This document shows, piece after piece, positions 52,204 through 61,271 of a DNA stretch of 64,000 bases. The notes beneath the pieces were generated by a model that did not search any database, was not told the origin of the DNA, and saw only the letters and a list, made by a program, of their open reading frames with translations. Source of the stretch: Halosimplex litoreum (GTDB lineage Archaea; Halobacteriota; Halobacteria; Halobacteriales; Haloarculaceae). Location: assembly GCF_016065055.1 (NCBI RefSeq), contig NZ_CP065856.1, positions 3,285,836-3,349,835 of the forward strand, given 5' to 3'. Position numbers and translations under genes: made by a program. Positions within the stretch are counted from its first letter, which is position 1. Every line of letters starts with the position of its first letter.

Positions 52204-53886
52204 ATGAGCACCGAGACGCCGGACGCGAGCGAGCCCGAAGCGGACGAACCGGAGGCGTTCCTGAAGGCCTGCCGGGAACTCGTCGACCGCATCCTCGCCG
52301 GCGAGATCGAGAAAGACGACGTCGAGAACGCGAAGAAAGAGGTCTGCGGGAAGTACTCCTCCCCGAAGGTCCCCAGAAATTCGGACCTCATCGACTTCGG
52401 GCCCGACGAGCGCCGCGAGGAGCTGGAGGCGGTCCTCCAGCGCAAGCCCGTTCGCACCGCGTCGGGCGTCTCCCCGATCGCGATCATGACCTCGCCGAAG
52501 CGCTGTCCCCACGGGAAGTGTCTGTACTGTCCCGGCGGTCCCGACTCGGAGTTCTCCTCCGCGCAGTCGTACACCGGCCACGAGCCCGCGGCCGCCCGCG
52601 GGGTCCAGAACGACTACGACCCCTACGGACAGGTGCGCCTGCGGCTCGAACAGCTCCGCCAGATCGGCCATCCGGTCGACAAGGCCGAGCTGATCCTGAT
52701 GGGCGGGACGATGACCGCCCGGAGCCACGACTACCAGGAGTGGTTCGTCAAGCGCGCCCTGGAGGCGATGAACGAGTACGACCCGGAGGGAAACCCCCAA
52801 CCGGCGGAGGACAGGAGCTTCGCCCAGGACCCCGAGGATCGCGAGTTCAGCTACGTCGAGGACGTGATCGCCGAGAACGAGACCGCCGAGGTGCGCAACG
52901 TCGCCACGACGTTCGAGACCAAGCCCGACTGGTGCGACCCCGAGCAGATCGACCGGATGCTCGACCTCGGCGCGACGAAGGTCGAGGTGGGCGTCCAGAC
53001 CACCTTCGAGCGGATCAATCGGGAGATGCACCGCGGCCACGGCACGCAGGACGCCATCGACGCCAACCGCCGGCTGCGCGACTCGGGGTTCAAGGTCGGC
53101 TTCCACATGATGCCCGGCCAGCCCGGGATGAGCAAGGAGATGTGTCTGGAAGACTTCCGACGCATCTTCGAGAACACCGACTGGCGACCCGACTTCCTGA
53201 AGATATACCCCACGCTCGTCGTCGAGGGGACCGTGACCTACGACTGGTACCGAAAAGACGAGTTCGAACCGCTCTCCAACGACGAGGCGGCCGAGTTGGT
53301 CGCGGAGATCAAGTCGATGATCCCCGAGTACACGCGCCTCCAGCGAGTGCAGCGGGACATCCCCGCGGACTTCATCGAGGGCGGCGTCTGGAAGTCCAAC
53401 CTCCGACAACTGGCCCGCCAGCGCATGGACGAGCACGGCTGGACCTGCGACTGCATCCGCTGTCGGGAAGTGGGGCATCACGACGAGGAGCCCGAGGAAG
53501 TCACGCTCGCCGTCGACACCTACGAAGTGGCGGGTGGCCGCGAGCACTTCGTCAGCTTCGAGGACCGCCAGAAGGGGGTTCTGGTCGGGTTCTGTCGGCT
53601 GCGGTTCCCGAACGACCCGGTCCGACGCGAGCTGCAGGACGCTGCAGTGGTCCGCGAACTCCACGTCTACGGGAGCGAAGTCGGGGTGGGCCAGTCCGCG
53701 GGCGAGGGGAGCGGGAGTCACCAACACCAGGGGTACGGCAAGCGACTGCTGGCCGAAGCCGAGCGGCTGGCCGCCGACGCCGGCTACGACAAGCTGGCCG
53801 TCCTCTCGGGTATCGGCGTTCGGCAGTACTACCGCGAGAAGCTCGGCTACCGCCAAGACGGCCCGTACGTGAGCAAGCGACTGTGA
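52204..53886 (+). CDS. elp3: Elp3-type tRNA uridine-34 acetyltransferase/radical SAM enzyme
   Basis: This 560-residue enzyme makes carboxymethyl-type uridine modifications at the tRNA wobble base. The radical-SAM cysteines are in CPHGKCLYC (C101, C106, C109). Further motifs are LILMGGTMTARSHDYQEWF, KVEVGVQTTFERI and a CDCIRCREVG zinc/SAM-region motif near residue 420. The C-terminal GNAT domain has HQGYGKRLLAEAERLA. A TATA-like GCTTATTCG is about 31 bases before ATG 52204. The last codons are part of the 137-bp tandem repeat that follows. Confidence 0.94.
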   Translation: MSTETPDASEPEADEPEAFLKACRELVDRILAGEIEKDDVENAKKEVCGKYSSPKVPRNSDLIDFGPDERREELEAVLQRKPVRTASGVSPIAIMTSPKRCPHGKCLYCPGGPDSEFSSAQSYTGHEPAAARGVQNDYDPYGQVRLRLEQLRQIGHPVDKAELILMGGTMTARSHDYQEWFVKRALEAMNEYDPEGNPQPAEDRSFAQDPEDREFSYVEDVIAENETAEVRNVATTFETKPDWCDPEQIDRMLDLGATKVEVGVQTTFERINREMHRGHGTQDAIDANRRLRDSGFKVGFHMMPGQPGMSKEMCLEDFRRIFENTDWRPDFLKIYPTLVVEGTVTYDWYRKDEFEPLSNDEAAELVAEIKSMIPEYTRLQRVQRDIPADFIEGGVWKSNLRQLARQRMDEHGWTCDCIRCREVGHHDEEPEEVTLAVDTYEVAGGREHFVSFEDRQKGVLVGFCRLRFPNDPVRRELQDAAVVRELHVYGSEVGVGQSAGEGSGSHQHQGYGKRLLAEAERLAADAGYDKLAVLSGIGVRQYYREKLGYRQDGPYVSKRL

Positions 53887-54160
53887 GAGCGGCCGATCCG
53901 TCGTCCCGAGCGCGAACGGGGTGAGCGCTCGGCTTTTTCGCCCACGTTTTTGCCGAGCGGGTCGCCGAGCGACCCCGAGGGAAAAAGGTGGGACCTGGCC
54001 CGTACGTGAGCAAGCGACTGTGAGAGCGGCCGATCCGTCGTCCCGAGCGCGAACGGGGTGAGCGCTCGGCTTTTTCGCCCACGTTTTTGCCGAGCGGGTC
54101 GCCGAGCGACCCCGAGGGAAAAAGGTGGGACCTGGCCCGTACGTGAACAAGCGGCTGTGA
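53864..54160 (+). repeat. Perfect 137-bp tandem duplication after elp3
   Basis: Two identical 137-bp units lie at 53864-54000 and 54001-54137. A third, 23-base partial unit at 54138-54160 has two changes (GAACAAGCGGCTG instead of GAGCAAGCGACTG). Each unit begins with the last 23 bases of elp3, including its stop. It then carries an 8-bp inverted repeat CGCTCGGC/GCCGAGCG around two T-runs, and a GGGTCG/CGACCC hairpin. Thus two terminator-like structures follow elp3. This fills the gap 53887-54194; no gene is seen there. Confidence 0.92.
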
Positions 54161-54194
54161 CCGAGGCCGCCAGTCACAGCCGGACGGGAGACCG

Positions 54195-55091
54195 CTACTC
54201 GTCGGTCGCGTAGCCCCCGTAGTCGATTTCGGCCCAGTAGAGGCCCCCATCGTAGCGGACGACGTAGGACCCACCGTAGTCGGTCTCCTCGACCGGATTT
54301 TGGGCGCGGAACCGGTCGACCAGCGCGTCGAACGCTCGGTTGTCGCTGTCCTCTACCCAGTAGGTCTCGTTGAGAGAATCGTTCACGAGGTCACGCTCCC
54401 CCTGGGAGAGCCCGGAGAGTTCGAACTCGTAGCGCTCGCGGAGCGAGTCCGCGTAGGTCTCGTGGCTCCCGGCGACCTCGCTCGCCTCGTAGCGGTAGAC
54501 GGTCAGCTCCGTCCGTTCGGCCTCCACGTCGATAGGGTAGACCTCGCCTTCGTATCTCACCGCGTCGTACTCCTGTGCCGGCACCAGCACCGACGACTCG
54601 GCGTCGTCTTCGGTGTAGGTGCCGCCGACGCCGAAGTCGAATCCCGGTTCGAGGGCGCCCTCGTCGGGCAGGTCCCGAGAGAGCACGAACGCCAGGGCGT
54701 CCCTGTCGACAGCCGGTAGCTTCTGGTAGTCGACGACCCGCCCGTCGACCGTGGAGGCGTTGAAGTCGATCCGGATCCCGAACTCGTAGCCCGGTTCGGT
54801 CCCGTTCTCGGCGTACTCGACGGCGTAGAAACGGCCGTCGTGCCGGAACGGGAGCTGCTCGTCGACGGGTGGGCGCTCGCCGACTGCCGTGGCGGTGCCG
54901 TTATCGATCGCTCGCCGCACCACGCGTTCGTCTTCGTCCGGCGAGCCGTCCGTAGGCAGGACGTGGCTCGCCTCCTGGGCGAGCGCGCGGTCGTCGACGG
55001 GTGTCAACGACAGCGACCCCTCGGCCGAACAGCCGCTTAGCCCCGCGACGAGAGCGACGAGTGCGAGAGCGAGCGCCGTCCGGTGTCGCAT
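54195..55091 (-). CDS. Putative lipoprotein, unknown
   Basis: A 298-residue exported protein with signal and lipobox MRHRTALALALVALVAGLSGCSAEG (Cys21 is the lipidation site). The mature part is acidic and strand-rich with repeated aromatic segments (HDGRFYAVEYAENG, RYEGEVYPIDVEA, RYDGGLYWAEIDYGG) that may be an internal beta repeat. No other cysteine is present. ATG 55091 is chosen over 64 upstream codons of basic sequence. CTCCTATCG upstream may be its TATA. Function is unknown. Confidence 0.78.
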   Translation of the reverse strand: MRHRTALALALVALVAGLSGCSAEGSLSLTPVDDRALAQEASHVLPTDGSPDEDERVVRRAIDNGTATAVGERPPVDEQLPFRHDGRFYAVEYAENGTEPGYEFGIRIDFNASTVDGRVVDYQKLPAVDRDALAFVLSRDLPDEGALEPGFDFGVGGTYTEDDAESSVLVPAQEYDAVRYEGEVYPIDVEAERTELTVYRYEASEVAGSHETYADSLRERYEFELSGLSQGERDLVNDSLNETYWVEDSDNRAFDALVDRFRAQNPVEETDYGGSYVVRYDGGLYWAEIDYGGYATDE

Positions 55092-55215
55092 ACCGGACGG
55101 TCGCGGACGCGATAGGAGTGTCTTGTGCAGACACAAACCCTGATTTGACCCTCCGACGACCGGTATCGGTCGCGGCCAGCACCGTTTTGCCGCTCGCTCG
55201 CTAACTGGACTGTAC

Positions 55216-55905
55216 ATGCCGAAGCGACTCGCCGAGGGGGTCTGGCTGCTCGACATCGGACTGGTGCCGCCGTTCGCGACCAACGGCTACCTCGTCGACG
55301 ACGGGACCGTCACCCTCGTCGACCCCGGACTGCCCTGGAACCGCCCGTCTCTGGGCGCCGAGCTGTCGGAGATCGGCTACGAGGTGGGCGACGTCGACCG
55401 CGTGTTCCTCACCCACTACGACATCGACCACACCGGTGGCCTGCGGGCGCTCGACGGCGAGTTCGACGGGCCGGTGTACATCGGCGCCGACGACCTCGCG
55501 CTCGGACGCGGCGAGAGCGAGCCGAAGCTGCTCCACCACAAGGGACTGTTCCACCGCGCGGCGCGGCTGATCTATCCGCTCCCCGACCACATGGACGTGC
55601 GCGGCGTCGAAGACGGCGACGAGATCGGCCGGTTCACCGCCTACCACACGCCCGGCCACAACCCCGGCCACACCGTCTTCGTCCACGACTCGGGCGCGGC
55701 TTTCCTCGGTGACCTCACCTGGGAGGACGACGGCCGGCTCACCCCTCCGTTCTGGCTCGACTCCTACGACATGCGAGCGCTGACCGAGAGCATCCGGGAC
55801 CTGAGCCAGCGCGCTCCCCCGTTCGAGGTCGCCGCGATGGGCCACGGCACGCCGCTGATCTCGGGCGGGCGACAGGCGCTTTTGGAGTGCGCCGCTCGGT
55901 TGTGA
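55216..55905 (+). CDS. Metallo-beta-lactamase fold hydrolase
   Basis: A 229-residue MBL-fold protein. The metal motif is THYDIDHTGG near residue 62, an HxDxDH variant of the usual HxHxDH. Later ligands are HTPGHNPGHTVF (about 139-150), LGDLTW (Asp), and MGHGTPL (His). This is a hydroxyacylglutathione-hydrolase-like or thioesterase-like enzyme of unknown substrate. ATG 55216 starts in good agreement with the family. It precedes the RqcH gene by 72 bases on the same strand. Confidence 0.88.
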   Translation: MPKRLAEGVWLLDIGLVPPFATNGYLVDDGTVTLVDPGLPWNRPSLGAELSEIGYEVGDVDRVFLTHYDIDHTGGLRALDGEFDGPVYIGADDLALGRGESEPKLLHHKGLFHRAARLIYPLPDHMDVRGVEDGDEIGRFTAYHTPGHNPGHTVFVHDSGAAFLGDLTWEDDGRLTPPFWLDSYDMRALTESIRDLSQRAPPFEVAAMGHGTPLISGGRQALLECAARL

Positions 55906-55977
55906 GAGAAACCGGGTTGCCCCGGCCCGCGACGGACGGTGCGACAGGCATTTGCCGCCGAGCACGGACGGTGTGAT

Positions 55978-58170
55978 ATGGACAGAAAGCGGGAACTGAC
56001 GAGCGTCGACCTCGCGGCGCTCGCCGGCGAGCTATCGGACTACGAGGGTGCGGGCGTCGGGAAGGTCTACCTCTATCCCGACCGCGACCTGCTGCGGTTC
56101 CGGATGCGCCACTACGACCTGGGACGGACGGAGCTGCTCGTCGAGGTCGGCGAGGACAAACGGGTCAACGTCACCGACCCGGACAACCTCCCGGCGGCGC
56201 CCGAGCGACCGCCGAACTTCGCGATGATGCTCCGCAACCGGATGCAGGGGGCCGAACTGGTCGACGTGTCGCAGTTCCAGTTCGACCGCATCCTCGAACT
56301 CACCTTCGAGCGCGACGAGGAGACGACCACGATCGTCGCCGAGCTGTTCGGCGACGGCAACGTCGCCATCCTCGACGGCACCGGCGAGGTGATCGACTGT
56401 CTCGAAACTGTGCGGCTCAAATCGCGGACGGTCGCGCCGGGCGCCCAGTACGAGTTCCCGAGCGCGCGGTTCAATCCGCTGGGCGTCGACTACGACGCCT
56501 TCGAGGCGCGGATGCGCGACTCCGACTCCGATCTGGTCAGGACGCTCGCCACGCAGCTCAACTTCGGCGGCCTCTACGGCGAGGAGCTGTGCACGCTCGC
56601 GGGCGTCGATTACAACGTCCCAATCGAGGAGGCGACCGACGACCAGTTGCGGGCGCTGTACGACGCCCTCCGGCGGCTGGCCGACCGGTTGGCCGACAGC
56701 GATCTGGACCCCCGAGTCTACTACGACCTCGACGACCCCGACGCCGAGGATCCGACGGACGACGACGGCGCGATCGAGGGCCAGCGCGTCGACGTGACGC
56801 CGATCCCGCTGGCGGAGTACGACGACCGCTACGGCGAGCCGTTCGACTCGTTCAACGAGGCGCTGGACGACTACTTCACCTTCGCCAGCGACGAGGACGA
56901 CGATACCGGGGGCGACGCCGCGGGCGGCGACCGGGGACGGCCCGACTTCGAGTCGGAGATCGCCAAACACGAGCGGATCATCGAGCAACAGCGGGGGGCA
57001 ATCGAGGACTTCGAGGCCCAGGCCGAGCGCGAGCGCGAGAACGCCGAGGCGCTGTACGCCAACTACGACCTCGTCGACGACATCCTCTCGACGGTTCAGG
57101 GCGCCCGCGCGGAGGACCGCTCGTGGGACGACATCGAGGAGCGCTTCGCGGAGGGCGCCGAGCAGGGCATCCCCGCCGCCGAGGCGGTCGTCTCCCTCGA
57201 CGGCAGCGAGGGGACCGTGACCGTCGAGATCGACGGCGAGCGGGTCACGCTGGTGGCGAACGAGGGCGTCGAGAAGAACGCCGACCGACTGTATCGGGAG
57301 GCCAAGCGCATCGAGGGCAAGAAGGAGGGCGCCGAGGAGGCCATCGCCCAGACCAGAGCGGAACTGGAAGCAGTCGAGCAGCGCAAAGAAGAGTGGGAGG
57401 CCACCGACGCCGGCGACGCGGGCGGGAACGGGGGCGGAGACGGCGACGGCGAATCGGACGACGAAGACGGGCCAGTCGACTGGCTCTCCGAGCCGTCGAT
57501 CCCGGTCCGCCAGTCCGAGCACTGGTTCGAGGCGTATCGGTGGTTCCACACCAGCGACGGCTTCCTCGTCATCGGTGGCCGGGACGCCGACGACAACGAG
57601 GATCTGGTCAAGAAGTACCTCGACCGCGGTGACCGCTTCTTCCACGCGCAGGCCCACGGCGGCCCCGCGACGATCCTCAAGGCCACCGGCCCCTCCGAAT
57701 CGTACGACGACGACGTAGAGGTCCCCGAGTCGAGCAAGCGCGAGGCCGCGCAGTTCGCGGTCTCCTATTCGTCGGTCTGGAAGGACGGCAAGTTCGCCGG
57801 CGACGTGTACGAGGTCGGCTCCGACCAGGTGTCGAAGACGCCCGAGAGCGGCGAGTTCCTGGAGAAGGGGGGCTTCGCCATTCGCGGGGATCGCACCTAC
57901 TACGAGTCCACCGAGGTCGGCGTCGCGGTCGGGATCACTTGCGAGCCCGAGACGCGCGTGATCGGCGGCCCGCCGGCGGCCATCGAACCGAAAGCCGAGA
58001 CGACCGTCGAAGTGGAACCGGGACAGTTCGCCCAGAACGACATCGCGATGCGGCTCTACCGGGAGTTCAAAGGCCGCTTCGCCGACGACGCGTTCGTTCG
58101 GAAGGTCGCCAGCGCCGACCGCATCCAGGAGTTCCTCCCGCCGGGCGGCAGCCGGTCGGTCGACGACTGA
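55978..58170 (+). CDS. RqcH/NEMF-type ribosome quality control protein
   Basis: A 730-residue NFACT protein that binds stalled large ribosomal subunits and, in relatives, adds C-terminal tails to the nascent chain. The N-terminal NFACT-N region begins ELTSVDLAALAGELSDYEGAGVGKVYL. A helix-hairpin-helix and coiled-coil middle (about 320-500; AKHERIIEQQRGAIEDFEAQ, RLYREAKRIEGKKEG) follows. The NFACT-R region has HWFEAYRWFHTSDGFLVIGGRD and FFHAQAHGGPATIL near residue 550. ATG 55978 is preferred to an upstream start at 55939. Two acidic insertions are halophile features. Confidence 0.92.
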   Translation: MDRKRELTSVDLAALAGELSDYEGAGVGKVYLYPDRDLLRFRMRHYDLGRTELLVEVGEDKRVNVTDPDNLPAAPERPPNFAMMLRNRMQGAELVDVSQFQFDRILELTFERDEETTTIVAELFGDGNVAILDGTGEVIDCLETVRLKSRTVAPGAQYEFPSARFNPLGVDYDAFEARMRDSDSDLVRTLATQLNFGGLYGEELCTLAGVDYNVPIEEATDDQLRALYDALRRLADRLADSDLDPRVYYDLDDPDAEDPTDDDGAIEGQRVDVTPIPLAEYDDRYGEPFDSFNEALDDYFTFASDEDDDTGGDAAGGDRGRPDFESEIAKHERIIEQQRGAIEDFEAQAERERENAEALYANYDLVDDILSTVQGARAEDRSWDDIEERFAEGAEQGIPAAEAVVSLDGSEGTVTVEIDGERVTLVANEGVEKNADRLYREAKRIEGKKEGAEEAIAQTRAELEAVEQRKEEWEATDAGDAGGNGGGDGDGESDDEDGPVDWLSEPSIPVRQSEHWFEAYRWFHTSDGFLVIGGRDADDNEDLVKKYLDRGDRFFHAQAHGGPATILKATGPSESYDDDVEVPESSKREAAQFAVSYSSVWKDGKFAGDVYEVGSDQVSKTPESGEFLEKGGFAIRGDRTYYESTEVGVAVGITCEPETRVIGGPPAAIEPKAETTVEVEPGQFAQNDIAMRLYREFKGRFADDAFVRKVASADRIQEFLPPGGSRSVDD

Positions 58171-58204
58171 GCGGATCCGACGGTCGGAACGGTTCCGACC
58201 GCGT

Positions 58205-58579
58205 TCAGTACTCGTTACCCAGGAAGATGTCGGCCGGGTCGGCGCCACCGCGAGACGGCATCAGCGGGTAGCTCCGCCCGCTGACGGGCGGTGGTCCCTG
58301 GTCCGCGGGGGTCGCCATCGATCCGCCGGCCGCGGTGGTTCCGGACCCTGTCGGTGCGTCGGGACCCCCCTCGTGCCCTTCCGGACCGAACGAGACCGTC
58401 GGGAGCCCCTCCGGGTTGTATCCGGTGTCGCCGGCGCTGGCGCGTCCGGCGGAGAGGTGTTCCCCCGGGAGAGAGTCGAGTTCGGTCGGCTCGTCCGCGG
58501 TCCTCTCGATGGCTTCCCCGCGGTTACTGCCGACCGACACGCCCTCTCCTTCGTCGTCGATAGTGATTGAGACTCGCAT
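58205..58579 (-). CDS. Small protein downstream of the protease, unknown
   Basis: A 124-residue low-complexity protein rich in Gly, Pro, Ser and Asp. It starts MRVSITIDDEGEGVSVG and ends ADIFLGNEY. It has no cysteine, signal or membrane helix and is probably disordered. It begins six bases after the protease stop on the same strand, so the two are almost certainly co-transcribed. A substrate, inhibitor or regulatory partner of the protease is a reasonable guess only. Confidence 0.62.
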   Translation of the reverse strand: MRVSITIDDEGEGVSVGSNRGEAIERTADEPTELDSLPGEHLSAGRASAGDTGYNPEGLPTVSFGPEGHEGGPDAPTGSGTTAAGGSMATPADQGPPPVSGRSYPLMPSRGGADPADIFLGNEY

Positions 58580-58585
58580 AGTCGA

Positions 58586-60064
58586 TCACTTCCAGTGGTA
58601 GACGTAGCGAGCCCGGAAGCGCGTCGCGACGTTCGCGATGTTCTTCACGTTGATGTAGTAGAACAGCCGGCCGTTCGAGTCCATCTTGACGGAGTGGACG
58701 GAACTCTCGATGCGACCCTCCGGGTTCAGCGGGTCGACGTAGTAGTCGACCGAGTATCGGGGGTCCCACGGACCGGACCACCAGAGCTGGTGCTGTCCGG
58801 GGTTCAACGACCCGGAGAAGTGGTCGACCGGGTCGCTGACGCCCTGGATCGTCGCCTGTTCCGTCGTGGCGGTGTCTATCGCCCCAGCGGCGTCTTGGGC
58901 CGACGGTGCTCGGCGGCGTTGGTCGCCGATGGGTGTGGCCGGCTGGCCCTGCTGCATCTGACCCGCCGACGGGGTGCCGCCCGCGTTCCCGCTGGCGCCG
59001 GAACTCGTTCCGCGGCGGGCCGACATCGGTTCGAGCGTGCCGTGTTCGTCCTGCACGGTTCCCATCGGGATACCGAGGGTGATCCGTGGGCTCCCGGCGA
59101 ACAGGAGGTCCGTGCCGTAGAACCCGTCTGAACGGAGCGTCCCGATGACGCTCCCGCTGTCGCCGCCGCTGCTCATCGCGCCGAAGACGTCGAGCCCCTC
59201 GAACTCCAGTGGCTCGGTGAACGGGTGGCCGTAGTTGACCTTCGCGCGCAGGTCGGTCGCGATCAGCTTCGAACTCGTCACGCCCGTCGTCCGCCCACTC
59301 TTGACGTGGGCCTCTCCGTACCGGGCGTTCGCCCAGCCCTCGAGGTCCGGGATCCCGAGGATGTCCCCCTCGACGATATCGTCCTCGACTCGGACGAGCG
59401 CGCTGTCGGTCCGATTGACCTCGTCTTCGCTCAGCTCGGACCACTCGAGGAGCTCCCCGATGGTGTCGTCCGGCGCCGACCCGCCGTCGTGACGGCCCGG
59501 CTGGAGGATGCTGTCACCGGCGCTCGCCCGTTTGGCGGGTGCCGCGACGTGGGCGTTGGTCAGGAAGACCGTCTCGTTGTCGCTCGTGTACAGCGGTGAG
59601 GTTCCGAGTGTCCCCGCGGAGATTTCGGTGTGTCCGACCGACACGCCGGCCGAGGCCGGTCGCCACTTGTCCATCCGCGTCTGGGCCGGTCCCACCGCGC
59701 CGACGTACTCCTGTCGGCCTGGCCGCTCGATCGGTCGACCCGTCGCCGGCTCGCTGGGCCGCCGGGACACCGATTCGTCCGACCGCGCGTACTGCTGGGC
59801 CAGCGCGTAGAACTCCCCACCCGCGTCCACCACGTCCGTCTGTACGGTCTCTTCGTCCGCGTCGACGGTCTCGGGAACGAGGTCGTCGTCCGCGAGCTCC
59901 GCCGCCGGCAGCTTCCGTCGGACGATCACCACGACCGCCTCCTCGTCGAGGACGTCCCCGTCGCTTCGCTTTGGCCCCCGTCCCACTGCCATCACGTTCG
60001 GTTTCTCCAGTAGTTCGTCCTCTGTCGACGACGGGATGTCGCCGCTGAATGATTTCACTTGCAT
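58586..60064 (-). CDS. Trypsin-like (S1/Nal1-type) serine protease with C-terminal domain
   Basis: A 492-residue protein. The catalytic triad can be placed at His172 (VFLTNAHVAAP), Asp220 (VNRTDSALVRV) and Ser303 (MSSGGDSGSVIG), with KSGRTTGVT near residue 255 as in Nal1-type peptidases. Residues 1-90 form a separate N-terminal module. A Gly/Ser/Gln-rich linker (about 340-415) leads to a beta-rich domain of about 80 residues (HQLWWSGPWDPRYSVDYYV). There is no signal peptide, so it appears to act inside the cell or use another route. GGTTTATCC about 65 bases upstream is a possible TATA. Confidence 0.82.
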   Translation of the reverse strand: MQVKSFSGDIPSSTEDELLEKPNVMAVGRGPKRSDGDVLDEEAVVVIVRRKLPAAELADDDLVPETVDADEETVQTDVVDAGGEFYALAQQYARSDESVSRRPSEPATGRPIERPGRQEYVGAVGPAQTRMDKWRPASAGVSVGHTEISAGTLGTSPLYTSDNETVFLTNAHVAAPAKRASAGDSILQPGRHDGGSAPDDTIGELLEWSELSEDEVNRTDSALVRVEDDIVEGDILGIPDLEGWANARYGEAHVKSGRTTGVTSSKLIATDLRAKVNYGHPFTEPLEFEGLDVFGAMSSGGDSGSVIGTLRSDGFYGTDLLFAGSPRITLGIPMGTVQDEHGTLEPMSARRGTSSGASGNAGGTPSAGQMQQGQPATPIGDQRRRAPSAQDAAGAIDTATTEQATIQGVSDPVDHFSGSLNPGQHQLWWSGPWDPRYSVDYYVDPLNPEGRIESSVHSVKMDSNGRLFYYINVKNIANVATRFRARYVYHWK

Positions 60065-60536
60065 ATATCGGTTACCCTCGCTTGCCTCCCCCCTCGGAAG
60101 GCGTCTCGTGGTTCGATTCTCGAACGGATAAACCGGGGAAATAGTTCTCGATATGAGAAATCGATCGATATCGTTCGTTTGATATTTATTTCGAACAGTA
60201 TCTCCGAGTTATACACTGTCGACGATATCGGTTCGCCGGGCCATCGCCGTCCGATATCGCGTAACTACCCGACCGAAAGGTCGTCCGAACGGTCGCAGTC
60301 TCGCAGGCCCCGACGACGACACACTCACCCGATCGTGGTCCGCCTTTATCGGCACGGTCGTCCGTACCACCTGCGTGTCGAAAGCTGGTACTGAGACGTA
60401 GGGTCTCGATCGGTACCGGCGACCACCGAGCCAAAATCTGGCTGTTTCCGTCGATCGCACGCGGACATCGCACGGTCGACGCGCCGTTCGGCGGGGACTA
60501 CCGTCGACCCCCGTCCCCCCACCGACCTCGGTCGTC
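60065..60536. other. Intergenic stretch upstream of the protease
   Basis: No gene is supported. The part 60120-60240 is AT-richer than average and contains CGATAT...ATATCG symmetry around ATCGATCG (60150-60172), perhaps part of the protease promoter. The remainder up to the minisatellite shows nothing I can interpret. Frames across it give basic, non-haloarchaeal peptides. Confidence 0.4.
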
Positions 60537-60684
60537 GTTCGGTTTCGGGTACCGTTCGGTTTCGGGTACCGTTCGGTTTCGGGTACCGTTCGGTTTCGGG
60601 TACCGTTCGGTTTCGGGTACCGTTCGGTTTCGGGCACCGTTCGGTTTCGGGTACCGTTCGGTTTCGGGTACCGTTCGGTTTCGG
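60537..60684 (+). repeat. 17-bp minisatellite, about 8.7 copies
   Basis: The unit GTTCGGTTTCGGGTACC repeats head to tail from 60537, with starts at 60554, 60571, 60588, 60605, 60622, 60639, 60656 and 60673. The last copy is incomplete. One unit has CGGGCACC instead of CGGGTACC; the others are identical. Each unit contains the palindrome GGTACC. The array ends exactly at the stop codon of the DUF5778 gene on the minus strand and would be transcribed as its 3' untranslated region. Confidence 0.95.
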
Positions 60685-61098
60685 TCAGGACTCCGGTTCG
60701 ACGCCGACGGCGTCGTAGTCGGCCTCGCGGAGGGCTTCGACCAGCCCCTCTTGATCGACGTCGGCCTCGTAGTAGAACACCACGTCGAAAGTGCCCTCGC
60801 GGAGCAGCTGCTGGCACTCCCAGACGAACTCGTCGTCGTCGAGGGTGAGTCCCTGGTGCTGGTTGACGCCGAACTCGCCGTCGTCGTTGCCCGAATAGAC
60901 GTACGTGTCGGTCGGCTCGATGCCGGCGTACTCGGCGATGTAGTTGCCGATCTCCAGGGTCGACTCGTGGAGCGTCGGTTCCTGGTCGCCCGACAGGTCG
61001 GTGTGGACGATCACGCCGACGAGCTCGATCTCGCCGGGTTCGAGGAGTGCCTGGGCGCGCTGGTAGAGGTCGGTGTCGACGGCGTCTGCGTCACTCAT
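60685..61098 (-). CDS. DUF5778 family protein
   Basis: A 137-residue haloarchaeal protein with the strongly conserved VGVIVHTDLSGDQEP and VYSGNDDGEFGVNQHQGL and ECQQLLREGTFDVVFYYEA segments that I recall from the DUF5778 family. It is acidic, soluble, and contains one cysteine. ATG 61098 is chosen because the 44 upstream codons are basic and unlike the family. The gene is followed immediately by the 17-bp minisatellite. Function unknown. Confidence 0.85.
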   Translation of the reverse strand: MSDADAVDTDLYQRAQALLEPGEIELVGVIVHTDLSGDQEPTLHESTLEIGNYIAEYAGIEPTDTYVYSGNDDGEFGVNQHQGLTLDDDEFVWECQQLLREGTFDVVFYYEADVDQEGLVEALREADYDAVGVEPES

Positions 61099-61271
61099 TG
61101 TCGCCACTCCGACGCGCTGGCTCTTGTGTCCCACGGTCTCGAGCCGGGAAACGCCCGGCGATCGCGACCGCTCGCCGAAGGTATTCGGGTCGGAAGCGGC
61201 GCGGGTTCGGTGGCGAGAGCGGCCGCTCACCGGTGAGACGGACCGTGGTGGGAACCCACCAGGAGCCGCAG

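Noticed and set aside
51811-54177. 788-codon minus-strand frame across elp3 and the 137-bp duplication
   Set aside because: It is antisense to elp3 and its N-terminus is a translated tandem repeat; no family features.
60059-60394. 111-codon plus-strand frame upstream of the protease
   Set aside because: No family features, basic composition and antisense overlap with the protease start region.
60537-60684. CRISPR array
   Set aside because: Units are directly adjacent with no spacers, the period is 17 bp and no cas gene is nearby.
60209-60817. Repeat-containing protein on the minus strand through the minisatellite
   Set aside because: The peptide repeat arises from translating the 17-bp array, and the frame overlaps the DUF5778 gene.
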